Shown one piece after another: positions 7,685 through 20,084 of a DNA stretch of 64,000 nt. The DNA is from Candidatus Lambdaproteobacteria bacterium RIFOXYD2_FULL_56_26 (lineage in GTDB: Bacteria; SAR324; XYD2-FULL-50-16). The position numbers and the translations under genes were made by a program. Numbering within the stretch: position 1 is the first letter of the stretch; each line of letters opens with the position of its first letter. Location of the stretch: the NCBI GenBank assembly GCA_001783715.1, contig MFNF01000048.1, positions 19,906-83,905 on the forward strand. Reading direction: 5' to 3'. The notes below the pieces were generated by a model, which was not told the origin of the DNA, did not search any database, and saw only the letters and a program-made list of their open reading frames with translations.

Positions 7685-8971
7685 TCAAGGGGTTGAGGGG
7701 TAAGATTCCTGAATCGGCCTTTGTTCCTGCCCCCAGTAGCCGCGGGCAAACAGCGCAGCCAAGGCCAAAAGGCAAAAACCCGCTCCAGCCAAAAAGGTCT
7801 GTTCGGCCCCAAACCGGTCCCAAAGCCAACCGGCGCAAACACTGGCCGCCAACATCGCCATCCCGCTCAACAAATTAAAGAACCCGAAAGCAGTGCCTCG
7901 CAGGTCTTCGGGTGCGGCATCCGCCACCAGTTTGGCCAACAGTCCTTGGGTCAGCGCCAAATGTAGCCCCCAAAAGAGGATGCCCAGCCAGATCCAAACG
8001 TCCCCGTAAGCCAAGCCCAAGTCGGCGGCCACCAAGGCAAAGAGGCCCGCCGCCAAAAGCAGGGTGGAAGAATACCGGTCCGCCAGCTTGCCAAAAGGAT
8101 AGGCGGTCAAGGCAAAAGCCAAGTTCATCCCAATCATCACCAACGGGGCAAAGGTGATCCGCAGCCCACCTTGAACCGCCCGCAGGACCAAAAAGGCTTC
8201 GGAAAACCTCGCCAAAGTAAAAAGAACCCCAATCCCAACCACCCACCAATAGGGTCGAGAGAGTTGTTTGAGCTGGGCACCGGCCAGGGGGTTGGGCCGA
8301 TGGGCAACCTTGGGGCGCTCCGGCTCCCGGACGCAAAAAAACAACAACAAGACCGCACCTAGGCCGGGGACAATCGCCACCCCAAATATCGCCCTAAAAT
8401 CGTTGTCCCAAAGCACCATCAGCCCCAGAGCCAAGACCGGCCCCAAGAAGGCCCCCACCGTATCCAGCGCCTGCCTCAGGCCGTAGGCCGCCCCTCGCAC
8501 CGCTGCCGGGGCAAGGTCGGCGACCATTGCGTCCCGAGGGGCCCCGCGGATGCCTTTGCCCAACCGGTCAACCAGCCGGGCCGTCAGCACCCAACTGCTG
8601 GTCGAAGCCAAGGCAAACAAAGGTTTGGAAATCGCCCCCAACCCGTAACCCCACAAGGCCAAAGGTTTACGTTTCCCCCAAAGGTCACTCAAGAGACCGG
8701 AAAAAACCTTTACCCCCAGGGCCAACGCTTCCGCCGCCCCGTCGATCACCCCCACCGTCAAGGCACTGGCCCCCAAACCGGTTACCAGAAAGACCGGCAA
8801 AAGGCTGTGAATCATCTCCGAAGAAACGTCCATCAACAGGCTGACAAAGCCAAGCGCCCAAATAACAGGGGGAATCTTTGGCGGGGCGGGGGACCAGAGA
8901 GAATTTTTCACTGGGGCCTTAGGGGGGAAAGCTCCGTTTGACCCAAGGTACCCCGGGGACGGTGACACCAT
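7685..8971 (-). CDS. Major facilitator superfamily transporter
   Basis: The 428-residue protein is strongly hydrophobic, with about twelve predicted membrane segments, so it sits in the inner membrane. Between segments 2 and 3 is GLLSDLWGKRKPLALWGYG, matching the MFS loop signature (G-x3-D-x2-G-x-R/K). A second cytoplasmic loop has RLVDRLGKGIRGAPRDAMVAD, typical of the sub-branch with a RxGRGxRxxPRDALxA-like motif. The first 30 or so residues are hydrophilic and the true start may lie a little inside. Its substrate is unknown. It faces gatC convergently. Confidence 0.85.
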   Translation of the reverse strand: MVSPSPGYLGSNGAFPPKAPVKNSLWSPAPPKIPPVIWALGFVSLLMDVSSEMIHSLLPVFLVTGLGASALTVGVIDGAAEALALGVKVFSGLLSDLWGKRKPLALWGYGLGAISKPLFALASTSSWVLTARLVDRLGKGIRGAPRDAMVADLAPAAVRGAAYGLRQALDTVGAFLGPVLALGLMVLWDNDFRAIFGVAIVPGLGAVLLLFFCVREPERPKVAHRPNPLAGAQLKQLSRPYWWVVGIGVLFTLARFSEAFLVLRAVQGGLRITFAPLVMIGMNLAFALTAYPFGKLADRYSSTLLLAAGLFALVAADLGLAYGDVWIWLGILFWGLHLALTQGLLAKLVADAAPEDLRGTAFGFFNLLSGMAMLAASVCAGWLWDRFGAEQTFLAGAGFCLLALAALFARGYWGQEQRPIQESYPSTP

Positions 8972-9040
8972 GCAAGGGCCAGAGAAAAGGCGGCGGTTTG
9001 CAGAAACAAGGTTGCCGCCGATCCAAAGGCCCCTTTGGCC

Positions 9041-12508
<3,468 letters not shown>

Positions 12509-12515
<7 letters not shown>

Positions 12516-13630
12516 TTGATCTTTACAGGCATCAAGATGGTTTTGTAATTTCCCCAACTTTCGGTGGTCAAGGCCATGGGGGCAACCGGGCCGGTGATGT
12601 GCAGAGTCACCATCTTGTCTGCTGCACTGTCAAAGGCATGCAGGGCATCCAAGAAAAACTGGATGTTCAGGCCAATGGAAAGGGTTTCCCCATGGTATTC
12701 ACAGGGGATCCGGTCGTTCGCTTCCCCATACTCCAGCTTTTGGGATTCCACCAACGCTTCCCCTTCGGTCAAGGTCAGCTTCATCACGGCGTTGTGGTCG
12801 TCATCGGTTAGGGTATTAAGAATCCTGACCGCATGGAGCAGCTCTTCTTTTGGTAAGGACAGCTTGATCGGGGCTTCTTGGGAAAGTAGGCTGTCCAGGT
12901 TGGGGTAGTCTGCTTCGATCAGCCTGGTTTTAAACTTGATTTGGGCCGAAAAAAGCTGGAATACATTTTCATCAAAGGAGATTTGGAAGTCTCCAGTCGA
13001 AAAATCAATGATACGTTTGATCTCCAACAGGCTCTTTTTGGGGATGATGACATTGCCTTTGGCAGAAACCGGCTGGTCCGGTTCGGTGATCAATTGACTG
13101 ATCCTAAAGGCATCGGCACCCATCCAGCGGAGACGTTGGTTGCCCAAAATTTCAAGGTTCAACCCCATCAGGTTTTTCCGACTTTCGTTTTCCCCAATGG
13201 CAAACAAGGTTCGGTCAATCGCCGCTTTGAGCAAGGAGCCGGAAAAGGCAAAATTATTAGCCAGTTCCTTGAATTCAATAGGCGGGTAGGTTTCCGGGTC
13301 CAATCCGGGCAGTCTTACCTTGGAATTTCCACAAGACAAAAAGACCCAGTTTTGGCCGGTGGAATGAAATTCAATCTCCATCCCCTGAAAGTTCCGAACC
13401 AAGTTAAACAGTTTTGCGCTGTTCAAACAGATTTCCCCTTCCTCTAACACCTCGGCAGGGAAACCTCCTTCAAAGGTAACCTCATAGTTGGTGGCCCGAA
13501 GCAGGATCCCACCTTGTTTGGTTTTGATCAGGACGCTGGCGATATAGGCTTCACTGGTCGCCTTGTTGGCAATCGCTTGGATCAAAGACAAGGCTTCTTG
13601 GAGAACTTGTTTTTCTACCCTTATTTTCAT
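12509..13630 (-). CDS. dnaN: DNA polymerase III sliding clamp (beta subunit)
   Basis: DnaN forms the ring-shaped dimer that tethers polymerase III to DNA. The 373-residue length and the N-terminus MKIRVEKQVLQEALSLIQ match the family. Also visible are the pattern KVRLPGLDPETYPP in domain 1, DAFRISQL in domain 2 and the C-terminal PMALTTESWGNYKTILMPVK. It lies between dnaA and recF in the ancestral order. A promoter candidate and a perfect 12-base inverted repeat precede it. Confidence 0.97.
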
Positions 13631-13658
13631 AGTAACAGTAGGCTGACGGTGGTCTGTG

Positions 13659-13686
13659 ATTACTTTTCAACCCATTGAAAAGTAAT
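13659..13686. repeat. Perfect 12-base inverted repeat between dnaA and dnaN
   Basis: The arms ATTACTTTTCAA (13659-13670) and TTGAAAAGTAAT (13675-13686) are exact reverse complements around the loop CCCA. The repeat starts at the predicted dnaN -10 element and ends 28 bases before the dnaN start codon. This position suits an operator or a leader hairpin. No T-run follows, so it is not an intrinsic terminator. Confidence 0.75.
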
Positions 13687-13709
13687 ACCTTTTAAACTGT
13701 GGTTCCCAA
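13682..13709 (-). promoter_or_regulatory. Candidate promoter for dnaN
   Basis: On the minus strand TTGGGA (13704-13709) and TATTAC (13682-13687) are 16 bases apart. The -10 element overlaps the outer end of the inverted repeat at 13659-13686, so a protein bound there could block initiation. The match to consensus is moderate. Confidence 0.35.
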
Positions 13710-13767
13710 ATGCTTGCTTGTGCACAAAACTTGGTTTTTAAACCGAAGCAGGTTTTGCACAAAAACC

Positions 13768-15108
13768 TCAGGCGTTGATCTCTCTTAAAATGGCCAATAC
13801 GGTTTGCCTGATCTCCGGGTCCTTTTCGAGCCATTCCTTGGTTTTTTTGTAGGCCTGGATCACGGTGGTGTGGTTCTTCCCCCCAAAATGTTCGGCAATG
13901 GCCGGAAAAGAAAGGTCGGTCGCTTCACGAACCAGATACATGGCAATCTGCCTGGGCTTGGAAATCTCTTGGGTCCGTTTGTCCGACTTGATGTCCCCAA
14001 CCTTCACCTCAAACCGTTGGGCAACCCTCTTGATGATGTTGTCCACGTTCTTGGGGTTGGTTTCCAGGTTCATCACCTCCCTCAAAACCCGTTTGACCGC
14101 ATCAATGTTGATCTCCTGTCCCAAAAGAGTGCGGCTGGCTTCAATATGGGTTAAGATGCCCTCAATGTCCCTAACATTGGATTTGATGGCCCCGGCCAGA
14201 TAGTTGACGATCTCTTCGGAAAGATCAAATTCCCGTTTGGCGGTTTTCGCCCGGATGATCGCTACTCGGGTCTCAAAATCCGGCGGGTGGATCTTGGCGA
14301 CCATGCCTGAATTAAAACGGTTGATCAGCCGTTCTTCTAGATTTTTGATTTCCCGGGGATAACGGTCGGAGGTTAAGACAATCTGTTTGCCCGCCTGGAT
14401 CAATTCGTTAAAAAGCTGGAAAAACTCTTCTTGGGTGCTGTCCTTGTTTTCCAAAAACTGGATGTCGTCGATCAAGAGAAGGTCAACGGTCCGGTATTTT
14501 TCCCTTACCCCGGCAATCTTTTGGAACCGAATCCCTTCGATCACCTCATTGATATATTCTTTGCTGCTCGCCCAACGAACCTTGATGGACCGGTCCTTTT
14601 CCTTGGCCGCCAAGCCGATGGCTTGGAGCAGATGGGTTTTGCCCAACCCAACGTCGCCACACAAAAACAAGGGGTTGTATTTGTTTTCCGCCAAATTTTC
14701 CCCCACCGCCATGCCGGCGGCATAAGCGATGTCGCTGTTGGAGCCGTTAACGAAGTTGCGGAAGGTGTAGTTGGGGTTGAGGCCATCGCTGACCACACTT
14801 TGGACCGTCGGTTCTTCAGGCCGAAAGCCGTAAACCTTGTTGGCCGGCTCAATCAAAAGTTGGAAGTCCTCCACCATACCCAAGGGCTCGAAGGCCTCTC
14901 GGGCCATTTTGTGCAGGGCCTTTTGGTGGTGGCTCTTGATGTAGTTACAAAAAAAGGAGTTCAGTCCACCCAAAGAGATCCGGTCCGGGGCGGCGGAGAG
15001 CAGCTCCAGGTGGTCCACCCAGGCTTCGATTTCCTCGGTCTCCATTTCCACCTTGAGCAGGCCGATGAATTGGGAAAAGGAGTGAGAGATTTGTTCTTGG
15101 TTCAGCAT
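13768..15108 (-). CDS. dnaA: Chromosomal replication initiator DnaA
   Basis: DnaA binds DnaA boxes at oriC and opens the duplex. The 446-residue protein has a divergent N-terminal domain I and the AAA+ domain with Walker A GDVGLGKTH near residue 152 and Walker B LLIDDIQFL near residue 210. The arginine-finger region RLINRFNSGM follows. The C-terminal DnaA signature FGGKNHTTV lies near residue 409; it is a conservative variant of the usual GGRDHSTV. dnaN follows after 137 bases. tsaE is divergent, with an A/T-rich tract between the two genes. Confidence 0.98.
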   Translation of the reverse strand: MLNQEQISHSFSQFIGLLKVEMETEEIEAWVDHLELLSAAPDRISLGGLNSFFCNYIKSHHQKALHKMAREAFEPLGMVEDFQLLIEPANKVYGFRPEEPTVQSVVSDGLNPNYTFRNFVNGSNSDIAYAAGMAVGENLAENKYNPLFLCGDVGLGKTHLLQAIGLAAKEKDRSIKVRWASSKEYINEVIEGIRFQKIAGVREKYRTVDLLLIDDIQFLENKDSTQEEFFQLFNELIQAGKQIVLTSDRYPREIKNLEERLINRFNSGMVAKIHPPDFETRVAIIRAKTAKREFDLSEEIVNYLAGAIKSNVRDIEGILTHIEASRTLLGQEINIDAVKRVLREVMNLETNPKNVDNIIKRVAQRFEVKVGDIKSDKRTQEISKPRQIAMYLVREATDLSFPAIAEHFGGKNHTTVIQAYKKTKEWLEKDPEIRQTVLAILREINA

Positions 15109-15180
15109 CGTTCAAAGGAGCCCGGATTAGACAAACAGGAAGCTGATGGTATAGGAAGAAGGCCGATGTGTTAAGAGAGA

Positions 15181-15200
15181 TTTTTTTCTTTTTTTTTCTT
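15181..15200. other. Oligo(T)/oligo(A) tract between dnaA and tsaE
   Basis: Eighteen of twenty bases are T on the plus strand, so the dnaA sense strand reads as an A-tract. It is the most AT-rich spot in the dnaA-tsaE divergent region. It could act as an upstream promoter element or as a curved or easily melted DNA segment. No DnaA box matching TTATNCACA was seen beside it. Confidence 0.5.
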
Positions 15201-15214
15201 ACCTCTAGGGACCT

Positions 15215-15634
15215 ATGGATGTTGGCTTTACCCAAACCTTGGCTTATCTCTTGGGGCTAGGGAAGGGGCTGAAGGGGCTTAAATTGGCCCTTGACGGAGA
15301 TTTAGGAGCCGGGAAAACTTATTTTGTCAGGGCCTTATTGGAAGCGATGGAGCCGGGATTGGGTCTCCAGGTGACCAGCCCCAGTTTTGCACTTTGCAAC
15401 AGATATGTCGGTTCTGAGTTTGAGATCGACCATTTTGACTTGTACCGGCTGGAAGACCCACAAGAGCTGGAGGAAACCGGCCTGTTCGAGTCCTTGGACG
15501 ACCCGGGCCGGATCAGTTTGGTCGAATGGGCCGGGAAATTTAAGGGAGTGGTGCCCCAATGCAACTTCCTGCTCCAGATCGAGATCACCCCTACCGGCAG
15601 GGCCTACAAAATAAAGGAAATCCAAGCCAATTGA
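15215..15634 (+). CDS. tsaE: tRNA threonylcarbamoyladenosine synthesis ATPase TsaE
   Basis: TsaE is the P-loop ATPase of the complex that makes t6A at position 37 of ANN-decoding tRNAs, working with TsaB, TsaC and TsaD. The 139-residue protein has Walker A GDLGAGKT at residues 28-35, TSPSF near 54, HFDLYRLEDP near 74, and the conserved tryptophan in LVEWAGKF. An AGGG ribosome-binding site precedes the ATG. A tsaB gene lies elsewhere in the window (54415-55131). tsaE is divergent from dnaA. Confidence 0.94.
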   Translation: MDVGFTQTLAYLLGLGKGLKGLKLALDGDLGAGKTYFVRALLEAMEPGLGLQVTSPSFALCNRYVGSEFEIDHFDLYRLEDPQELEETGLFESLDDPGRISLVEWAGKFKGVVPQCNFLLQIEITPTGRAYKIKEIQAN

Positions 15635-15847
15635 GGGTACCCCTGCAGTTTTCCTTGGCAAACAAGGGGCATTTTACCGCATAATGCAGGTGACTTCAAA
15701 AAATTGTATAGGGATTGCAGCCTAGGACCTTAGAATCCCCTTTTTAAGGGAAGGGAACAACATCGTCCAAAAGCCCGTCTTGGAGAAGGCCAAACCTCTT
15801 TCCCAAGGGGTTGGCTTTAGTAAACGCAACCATTTCGCAAGAGCCCC

Positions 15848-16816
15848 ATGAAGCCCACTAAAGTTTGGTTTTTCTCCCTTTTGGCGGTTTGGTTTTTGTT
15901 TCTGCCTTTGCAGGCGGAAGCAATCGATGCCGTAGCCAGTTTTGGAGAGGTCAGCGGTACCGTCCAAGTGATCCGGGAAACCCGGAAGATCCCCGGCCGG
16001 ACCGGACTGATCTTGAACGACCAGGACGTGGTGATCACCGGCACCGAATCTCGGGCCTCGATCATCTTTCGGGATGGCTCGGAGATTCGTCTGTTCCAGG
16101 ACACCCGGTTTTTGATCGAAAAGTCCGAAGAGGTCAACACCGGGACCCGGCAGTTTTTTAACCACTTCAAACTCAAGGTGGGGTCTTTCTGGGGCAAGTT
16201 CATCAAGGGCAACCAAAACACCAAGATCAGTACCCCCACCGCCACCATCGGGATCAAGGGGACCAACGTGGCCTTCAAGCAAGGGGCCGAAAAATTGGAC
16301 CTGGGGCTTTCCTCGGGGCTGATCTCCATTGAAAACGAAGAAGGCACCTATGACCTCAACCCCGGCAACCGGATCCTGGGGATCGAACGCAAAGGGCCAA
16401 TTGCCGACAAGGTTTCGCCCCAACCGCTGCGGATCGAACTCAAGCCGGACAAAACCAAGTTTGAGGTTCCCCAAGCCGGACGGACCACCGAGATCGACTT
16501 TACCCTCCAGGTGGTTGATGCCAGCACCAATCGGAACAAAGACTTCACCGGTAAGCTTTACATGACCGTGGAGATCGACAAGATCGTGTTCCCCAAGGAA
16601 ATTGCGCTGAACAACCGGGGGTATGCCCGGGTCACGGCGACGGTGAACCCCTTCCAGGTTGCAGACTACCGGGAAGGACAGGTCCAGATCTTTGCGGTGA
16701 TGGACGGAGAGGAATCGATCGATGTAGCCGCAGGCTCCACCATCTTGACCTACGATGTGCCGAGCCAGCTGGGAAAGACGATACGGATCGACATGAAAAC
16801 CGGTGAGATCCGTTAA
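15848..16816 (+). CDS. Secreted FecR-domain protein
   Basis: The 322-residue protein begins with a clear signal peptide (hydrophobic residues 5-22, cleavage probably after QAEA at 25). Residues about 34-150 form a FecR domain, with LNDQDVVITGTESRASIIFRDGSEI and the typical end TPTATIGIKGTNVAF. The rest is a predicted beta-rich region of unknown fold, rich in Lys, Asp and Thr. Classical FecR is an inner-membrane anti-sigma regulator, but here there is no membrane helix and no neighbouring sigma factor or TonB receptor. A periplasmic or surface structural role is more likely. Its stop overlaps the convergent priA stop in the bases TTAA. Confidence 0.82.
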   Translation: MKPTKVWFFSLLAVWFLFLPLQAEAIDAVASFGEVSGTVQVIRETRKIPGRTGLILNDQDVVITGTESRASIIFRDGSEIRLFQDTRFLIEKSEEVNTGTRQFFNHFKLKVGSFWGKFIKGNQNTKISTPTATIGIKGTNVAFKQGAEKLDLGLSSGLISIENEEGTYDLNPGNRILGIERKGPIADKVSPQPLRIELKPDKTKFEVPQAGRTTEIDFTLQVVDASTNRNKDFTGKLYMTVEIDKIVFPKEIALNNRGYARVTATVNPFQVADYREGQVQIFAVMDGEESIDVAAGSTILTYDVPSQLGKTIRIDMKTGEIR

Positions 16817-19179
16817 AGAAAAAGGGTGGGGTCCACGTCCAGGCTCAGACGGCTGGACCCCTTCAACCCGTAGGTTTTCCTATTGCCCAAAAGTTCCACC
16901 AAAAACCGTTTGAGCGCCTTGGGTTTTTGGGTCCGAAAGAGCAGGTGCCAATAAAACCGGTTGTTGATCTTGGCAATCGGGGCTTCCTGCAGGTCCAACA
17001 GTTCAAATCCCAAACTTTCCTGGTAGTCCCGAACCACCGCCCCCAAGGCCTCGGCGGCGGCTTGGGCTTTTTGGGGGTCCCGGTCGCTGGTCCGAATTTG
17101 GATCAACCGGGAGAAGGGCGGCATCCCCATCTCTTGGCGGCGGGCCGCTTCAATGGCAAAAAACTCCTCATAGTCCTGGTGAATCGCCGCTTGCACCGCA
17201 AAGTGGCTGGGGTTGTAGGTTTGCAGCCAAGCCTCCCCGGCGTGCTCGGCCCCCCGCCCGGCCCGGCCTGAGACCTGGGCAAACAGCTGGAAGCTCCGTT
17301 CCGAACTGCGGATGTCGGGGATGTTGAGGCTCAAGTCGGCGTACAGGATCGCCACCAAACCCACGTTGGGGAAGTCGTGGCCCTTGGCGATCATCTGGGT
17401 GCCGACCACAAAGTCCACCTTGCCCTGCTCGATCGCCGCCAAAGATTCTTCCAACGCCCCCTTGCCGCTGGTGCTGTCCCGGTCGAGCCGCAAAAATCTG
17501 GCTTGGGGAAACAACAACTTTAGATCCCGCTCCACCCGTTGGGTGCCGAACCCTTCGATGGAAAACTTTTTTTCTCCACAAGACTTGCACCGGCTGGGGT
17601 AAAAACTTTTTTCTCCACAATGGTGGCAAAGCAACTGGCTGGTTGCTTGGTGCCAGGTCATGGTGACATCGCAGTGCGGGCACAGCACCGGAGTCTCGCA
17701 GGCCTTGCAGGAAAGGCAGGAGGCGTAACCCCGGCGGTTCAGGAACAAGATCCCTTGCCGCCCTTGGGCCAGATTCTCTTTGAGCCGTTCGTAAAGCAGG
17801 CTGCTCAGGTAAAAGACTCCTTTGACCCGTGGTTGGTTTTTCAGGTCGATCACCTGGAGCAGGGGCGGCGCTTGGCCCCGGACCCGGGTCTTGAGTTCCA
17901 AGAGCCCATACTTGCCGGTTTGGGCGTGGTGGAAGGACTCCACCGAAGGGGTCGCCGAACCCAGGATCACCAAGGCCCCCTGGTCCTGGCCCAGTTTGAT
18001 GGCCAAGTCTCGGGCGTGGTAAAAGGGGGCTTCTTGTTGTTTGTAGGACCCGTCGTGTTCCTCATCCACCACGATCAAGCCGATCCCTTCCAAGGGGGCA
18101 AAGATGGCCGACCGGGCCCCGATCACCACCAACGCTCGACCTTCCTTGATTTTGAGCCATTCTTGGACCCGTTGTCCTTCGGCCATTTGGCTGTGCATCA
18201 CCGCAATCGCCTCGCCGAACCGCCCCTGGAAGCGCTCGATCGCTTGGGGGGTCAAGGAGATTTCAGGCAACAGGATCAAGACCTTCCGGTTGGATTCCAA
18301 GACTTTCCGGGCCAGATGTAGGTAAACCTCGGTCTTGCCCGAGCCGGTCACCCCTTTGAGCAGGAAACAACGAAAGGCCCCCAGGGCCTCGGTCAAGACC
18401 TGGGTCGCTGCCGTTTGTTCGGGGCTCAGGTCCAAAAAGGGGCGGGTCGGGCTGAGTGTGGGGCCGAGCAAAGGTTGGGTTTGGGTCTCCAACTCCCCAG
18501 CTGCGACCAATTGGCGCAACAGGGCTTGGGGGCTGGGGAGCAAGGCCTTGACCTCGGACAAAGGGGTCCAGGGCTTTTGGCCCAAGAGCCCCAAGAGCTG
18601 TTCCCTCTTGCTGCCCTTGCGGCCCGGCTTGGGGGTGCCGAGCAGCCGGTAGGTCGGCTGGTTCAAGAATTCCAATGGCTTGACTTGGTAATTGGTCTGG
18701 AGAAATCCCTCTTCCAGACCCCGGCGCACCAGGGGGCCAAAGGTTTCAAACTTGGCCTTGTGCTCCAAAGCCAGCAGGTCCTTGCCCTGGGCCTGTTCCA
18801 GGTAGGTTCGCTCCGCTGGGCTGAGGGTCTGTGGCCAATGGAGGACGGACAAGGGCCGTTTGATTTTGGGTTTGAGCGCTCCGGGCAAGGCGGTTTCGTA
18901 AATTTCGGCCACAGAGGCGCAGTAGTAGTCCGCCACCCAGTCCAAAAAGGACCGCTGGGAGGGACTCAACAGGGGTTTGGGGTCGAGGGCGGCCAAGACC
19001 GACTTGAGCCCCAACACCTCCGAGGTTTCCCCGAACCCCACCAAATACCCCACCCGCTCGGTGGTCCCAAAAGGCACCAGCACCCTGCCGCCTAGTTCCA
19101 TCCGTCCTTCCAGCTCCGGCGGGACTTGGTAGTCAAAGGGCGGTAAAAAAGGCAGGGCCAGGGCAACTTGGGCAATCAT
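16813..19179 (-). CDS. priA: Primosomal protein N' (replication restart helicase)
   Basis: PriA recognises stalled forks and reloads the replicative helicase. The 788-residue protein has the N-terminal 3'-end binding domain (LPPFDYQVP), Walker A GVTGSGKTEVY near residue 278 and the DEEH box near residue 371. The zinc-binding insert holds CLSC, CPHC, CHHC and CKSC, the eight cysteines expected, plus one extra cysteine. Helicase motifs GSATPSVES, QMIAKGHDFP and SGRAGRG are also present. The length fits the longer PriA type. It is divergent from the RNase P RNA gene, 41 bases away. Confidence 0.97.
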   Translation of the reverse strand: MIAQVALALPFLPPFDYQVPPELEGRMELGGRVLVPFGTTERVGYLVGFGETSEVLGLKSVLAALDPKPLLSPSQRSFLDWVADYYCASVAEIYETALPGALKPKIKRPLSVLHWPQTLSPAERTYLEQAQGKDLLALEHKAKFETFGPLVRRGLEEGFLQTNYQVKPLEFLNQPTYRLLGTPKPGRKGSKREQLLGLLGQKPWTPLSEVKALLPSPQALLRQLVAAGELETQTQPLLGPTLSPTRPFLDLSPEQTAATQVLTEALGAFRCFLLKGVTGSGKTEVYLHLARKVLESNRKVLILLPEISLTPQAIERFQGRFGEAIAVMHSQMAEGQRVQEWLKIKEGRALVVIGARSAIFAPLEGIGLIVVDEEHDGSYKQQEAPFYHARDLAIKLGQDQGALVILGSATPSVESFHHAQTGKYGLLELKTRVRGQAPPLLQVIDLKNQPRVKGVFYLSSLLYERLKENLAQGRQGILFLNRRGYASCLSCKACETPVLCPHCDVTMTWHQATSQLLCHHCGEKSFYPSRCKSCGEKKFSIEGFGTQRVERDLKLLFPQARFLRLDRDSTSGKGALEESLAAIEQGKVDFVVGTQMIAKGHDFPNVGLVAILYADLSLNIPDIRSSERSFQLFAQVSGRAGRGAEHAGEAWLQTYNPSHFAVQAAIHQDYEEFFAIEAARRQEMGMPPFSRLIQIRTSDRDPQKAQAAAEALGAVVRDYQESLGFELLDLQEAPIAKINNRFYWHLLFRTQKPKALKRFLVELLGNRKTYGLKGSSRLSLDVDPTLFL

Positions 19180-19220
19180 GGGTAGGCAAAAGGGGAAAAA
19201 GGGTTTAGCCTGCCTTCCAA

Positions 19221-19610
19221 GAGTCGAGTCGGAAAGGGTACCGCTGGAGGTTTACTCCGCCAGAGGAAAGTCCGGGCTTCGCAGGGCAGGATGCTGGCTA
19301 ACGGCCAGAGGGGGTGACCCTATGGAAAGTGCCACAGAAATTATACCGCCGATGGCCCCAAAAGGGATCAGGTAAGGGTGAAATGGCGGGGGAGCTGGTC
19401 TCCTTAAAGTAAGAGCCCACCGCAGGGGTGGCGACATCCCTGGCTAGGCAAACCCCATCCGAAGCAAGTCCAAATAGGGCAGCATATGGGAACGGCCCGT
19501 TCCTGCTGCCGGGTAGGACGCACGAGGGGTCGGGTAACCGGCCTCCCAGATAAATGGTATCCACCTCCGCAAGGAGGCACAGAACCCGGCTTATTGACGG
19601 CTCGACTCCG
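19221..19610 (+). ncRNA. rnpB: RNase P RNA (bacterial type A)
   Basis: The RNA is the catalytic part of RNase P, which trims tRNA 5' ends. Conserved blocks appear in order: GAGGAAAGTCCGGGCT, CAGGGCAGGATGCTGGCTAA, GGAAAGTGCCACAGAAA, then GGTAAGGGTGAAA. After these come GCAAGTCCAAATAGG, GATAAATGG and ACAGAACCCGGCTTAT. The ends are set by pairing of P1: GAGTCGAG at 19221-19228 with CTCGACTC at 19601-19608. The length of about 390 bases fits type A. No protein gene overlaps it. An open frame runs through it on the minus strand but has no support. Confidence 0.97.
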
Positions 19611-19620
19611 TTCCTTTTTT
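19601..19620 (+). terminator. 3' end and T-run after rnpB
   Basis: The 3' strand of the P1 helix is followed by TTCCTTTTTT at 19611-19620. Helix plus T-run could serve as the intrinsic terminator for rnpB. Confidence 0.5.
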
Positions 19621-19687
19621 GCCTTTGGTTTGGCCCTACCGGGCCAACCTGGGGCTCCTTCCCCGATCTTCCCCCAACGTTGCGGTC

Positions 19688-20083
19688 TCAGTCCCTTTCT
19701 AGGATTGGCTTGCGGGGCTTTTTTTGCTCCTGTGCCGGTGGGAGAACAATCGCCTTGGGGTGGCTCAACTGGCAGGCACCGTCAAAGTACACTTCCTTGT
19801 CGATCACCAGGGCCGAAGCCTTGACCGTTCCCCGCAACACTCCGGGGGTTTTGATCCGAACCGCTCCGGTGGCCACCACTTCCCCTTGGATGCTACCGGC
19901 CGAAACCAGATGTTCGGTGGTGATGTTCCCTTGGATCAAGGCCGATTGGCCGACGTAGATGGTGGATTTGCTCTCGATGTTGCCATCGATCTTGGCATCA
20001 ATCCGAATCCCCCCTTCCAGACTGAGGTTGCCTTGCAACTCCAGGCCATCGGACAAAAAGCTGGTGGTTTTTTGGCTGCCCAT
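19688..20083 (-). CDS. Bactofilin (polymer-forming cytoskeletal protein)
   Basis: Bactofilins assemble into nucleotide-independent filaments made of a right-handed beta-helix. The 131-residue protein has the family core of repeating short beta-strands: LELQGNLSLEGGIRID, IDGNIESKSTIYVG, GNITTEHLVSAGSIQGEV and GVLRGTVKASALVID. Short hydrophilic tails flank it, the C-terminal one being Lys/Pro-rich. It begins two bases after parB and so probably shares its transcript. In Myxococcus xanthus the bactofilin gene bacM lies beside parAB, as I recall, so the arrangement may be conserved. A role in scaffolding ParABS or in cell shape is an inference. Confidence 0.9.
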   Translation of the reverse strand: MGSQKTTSFLSDGLELQGNLSLEGGIRIDAKIDGNIESKSTIYVGQSALIQGNITTEHLVSAGSIQGEVVATGAVRIKTPGVLRGTVKASALVIDKEVYFDGACQLSHPKAIVLPPAQEQKKPRKPILERD

Positions 20084-20084
20084 C

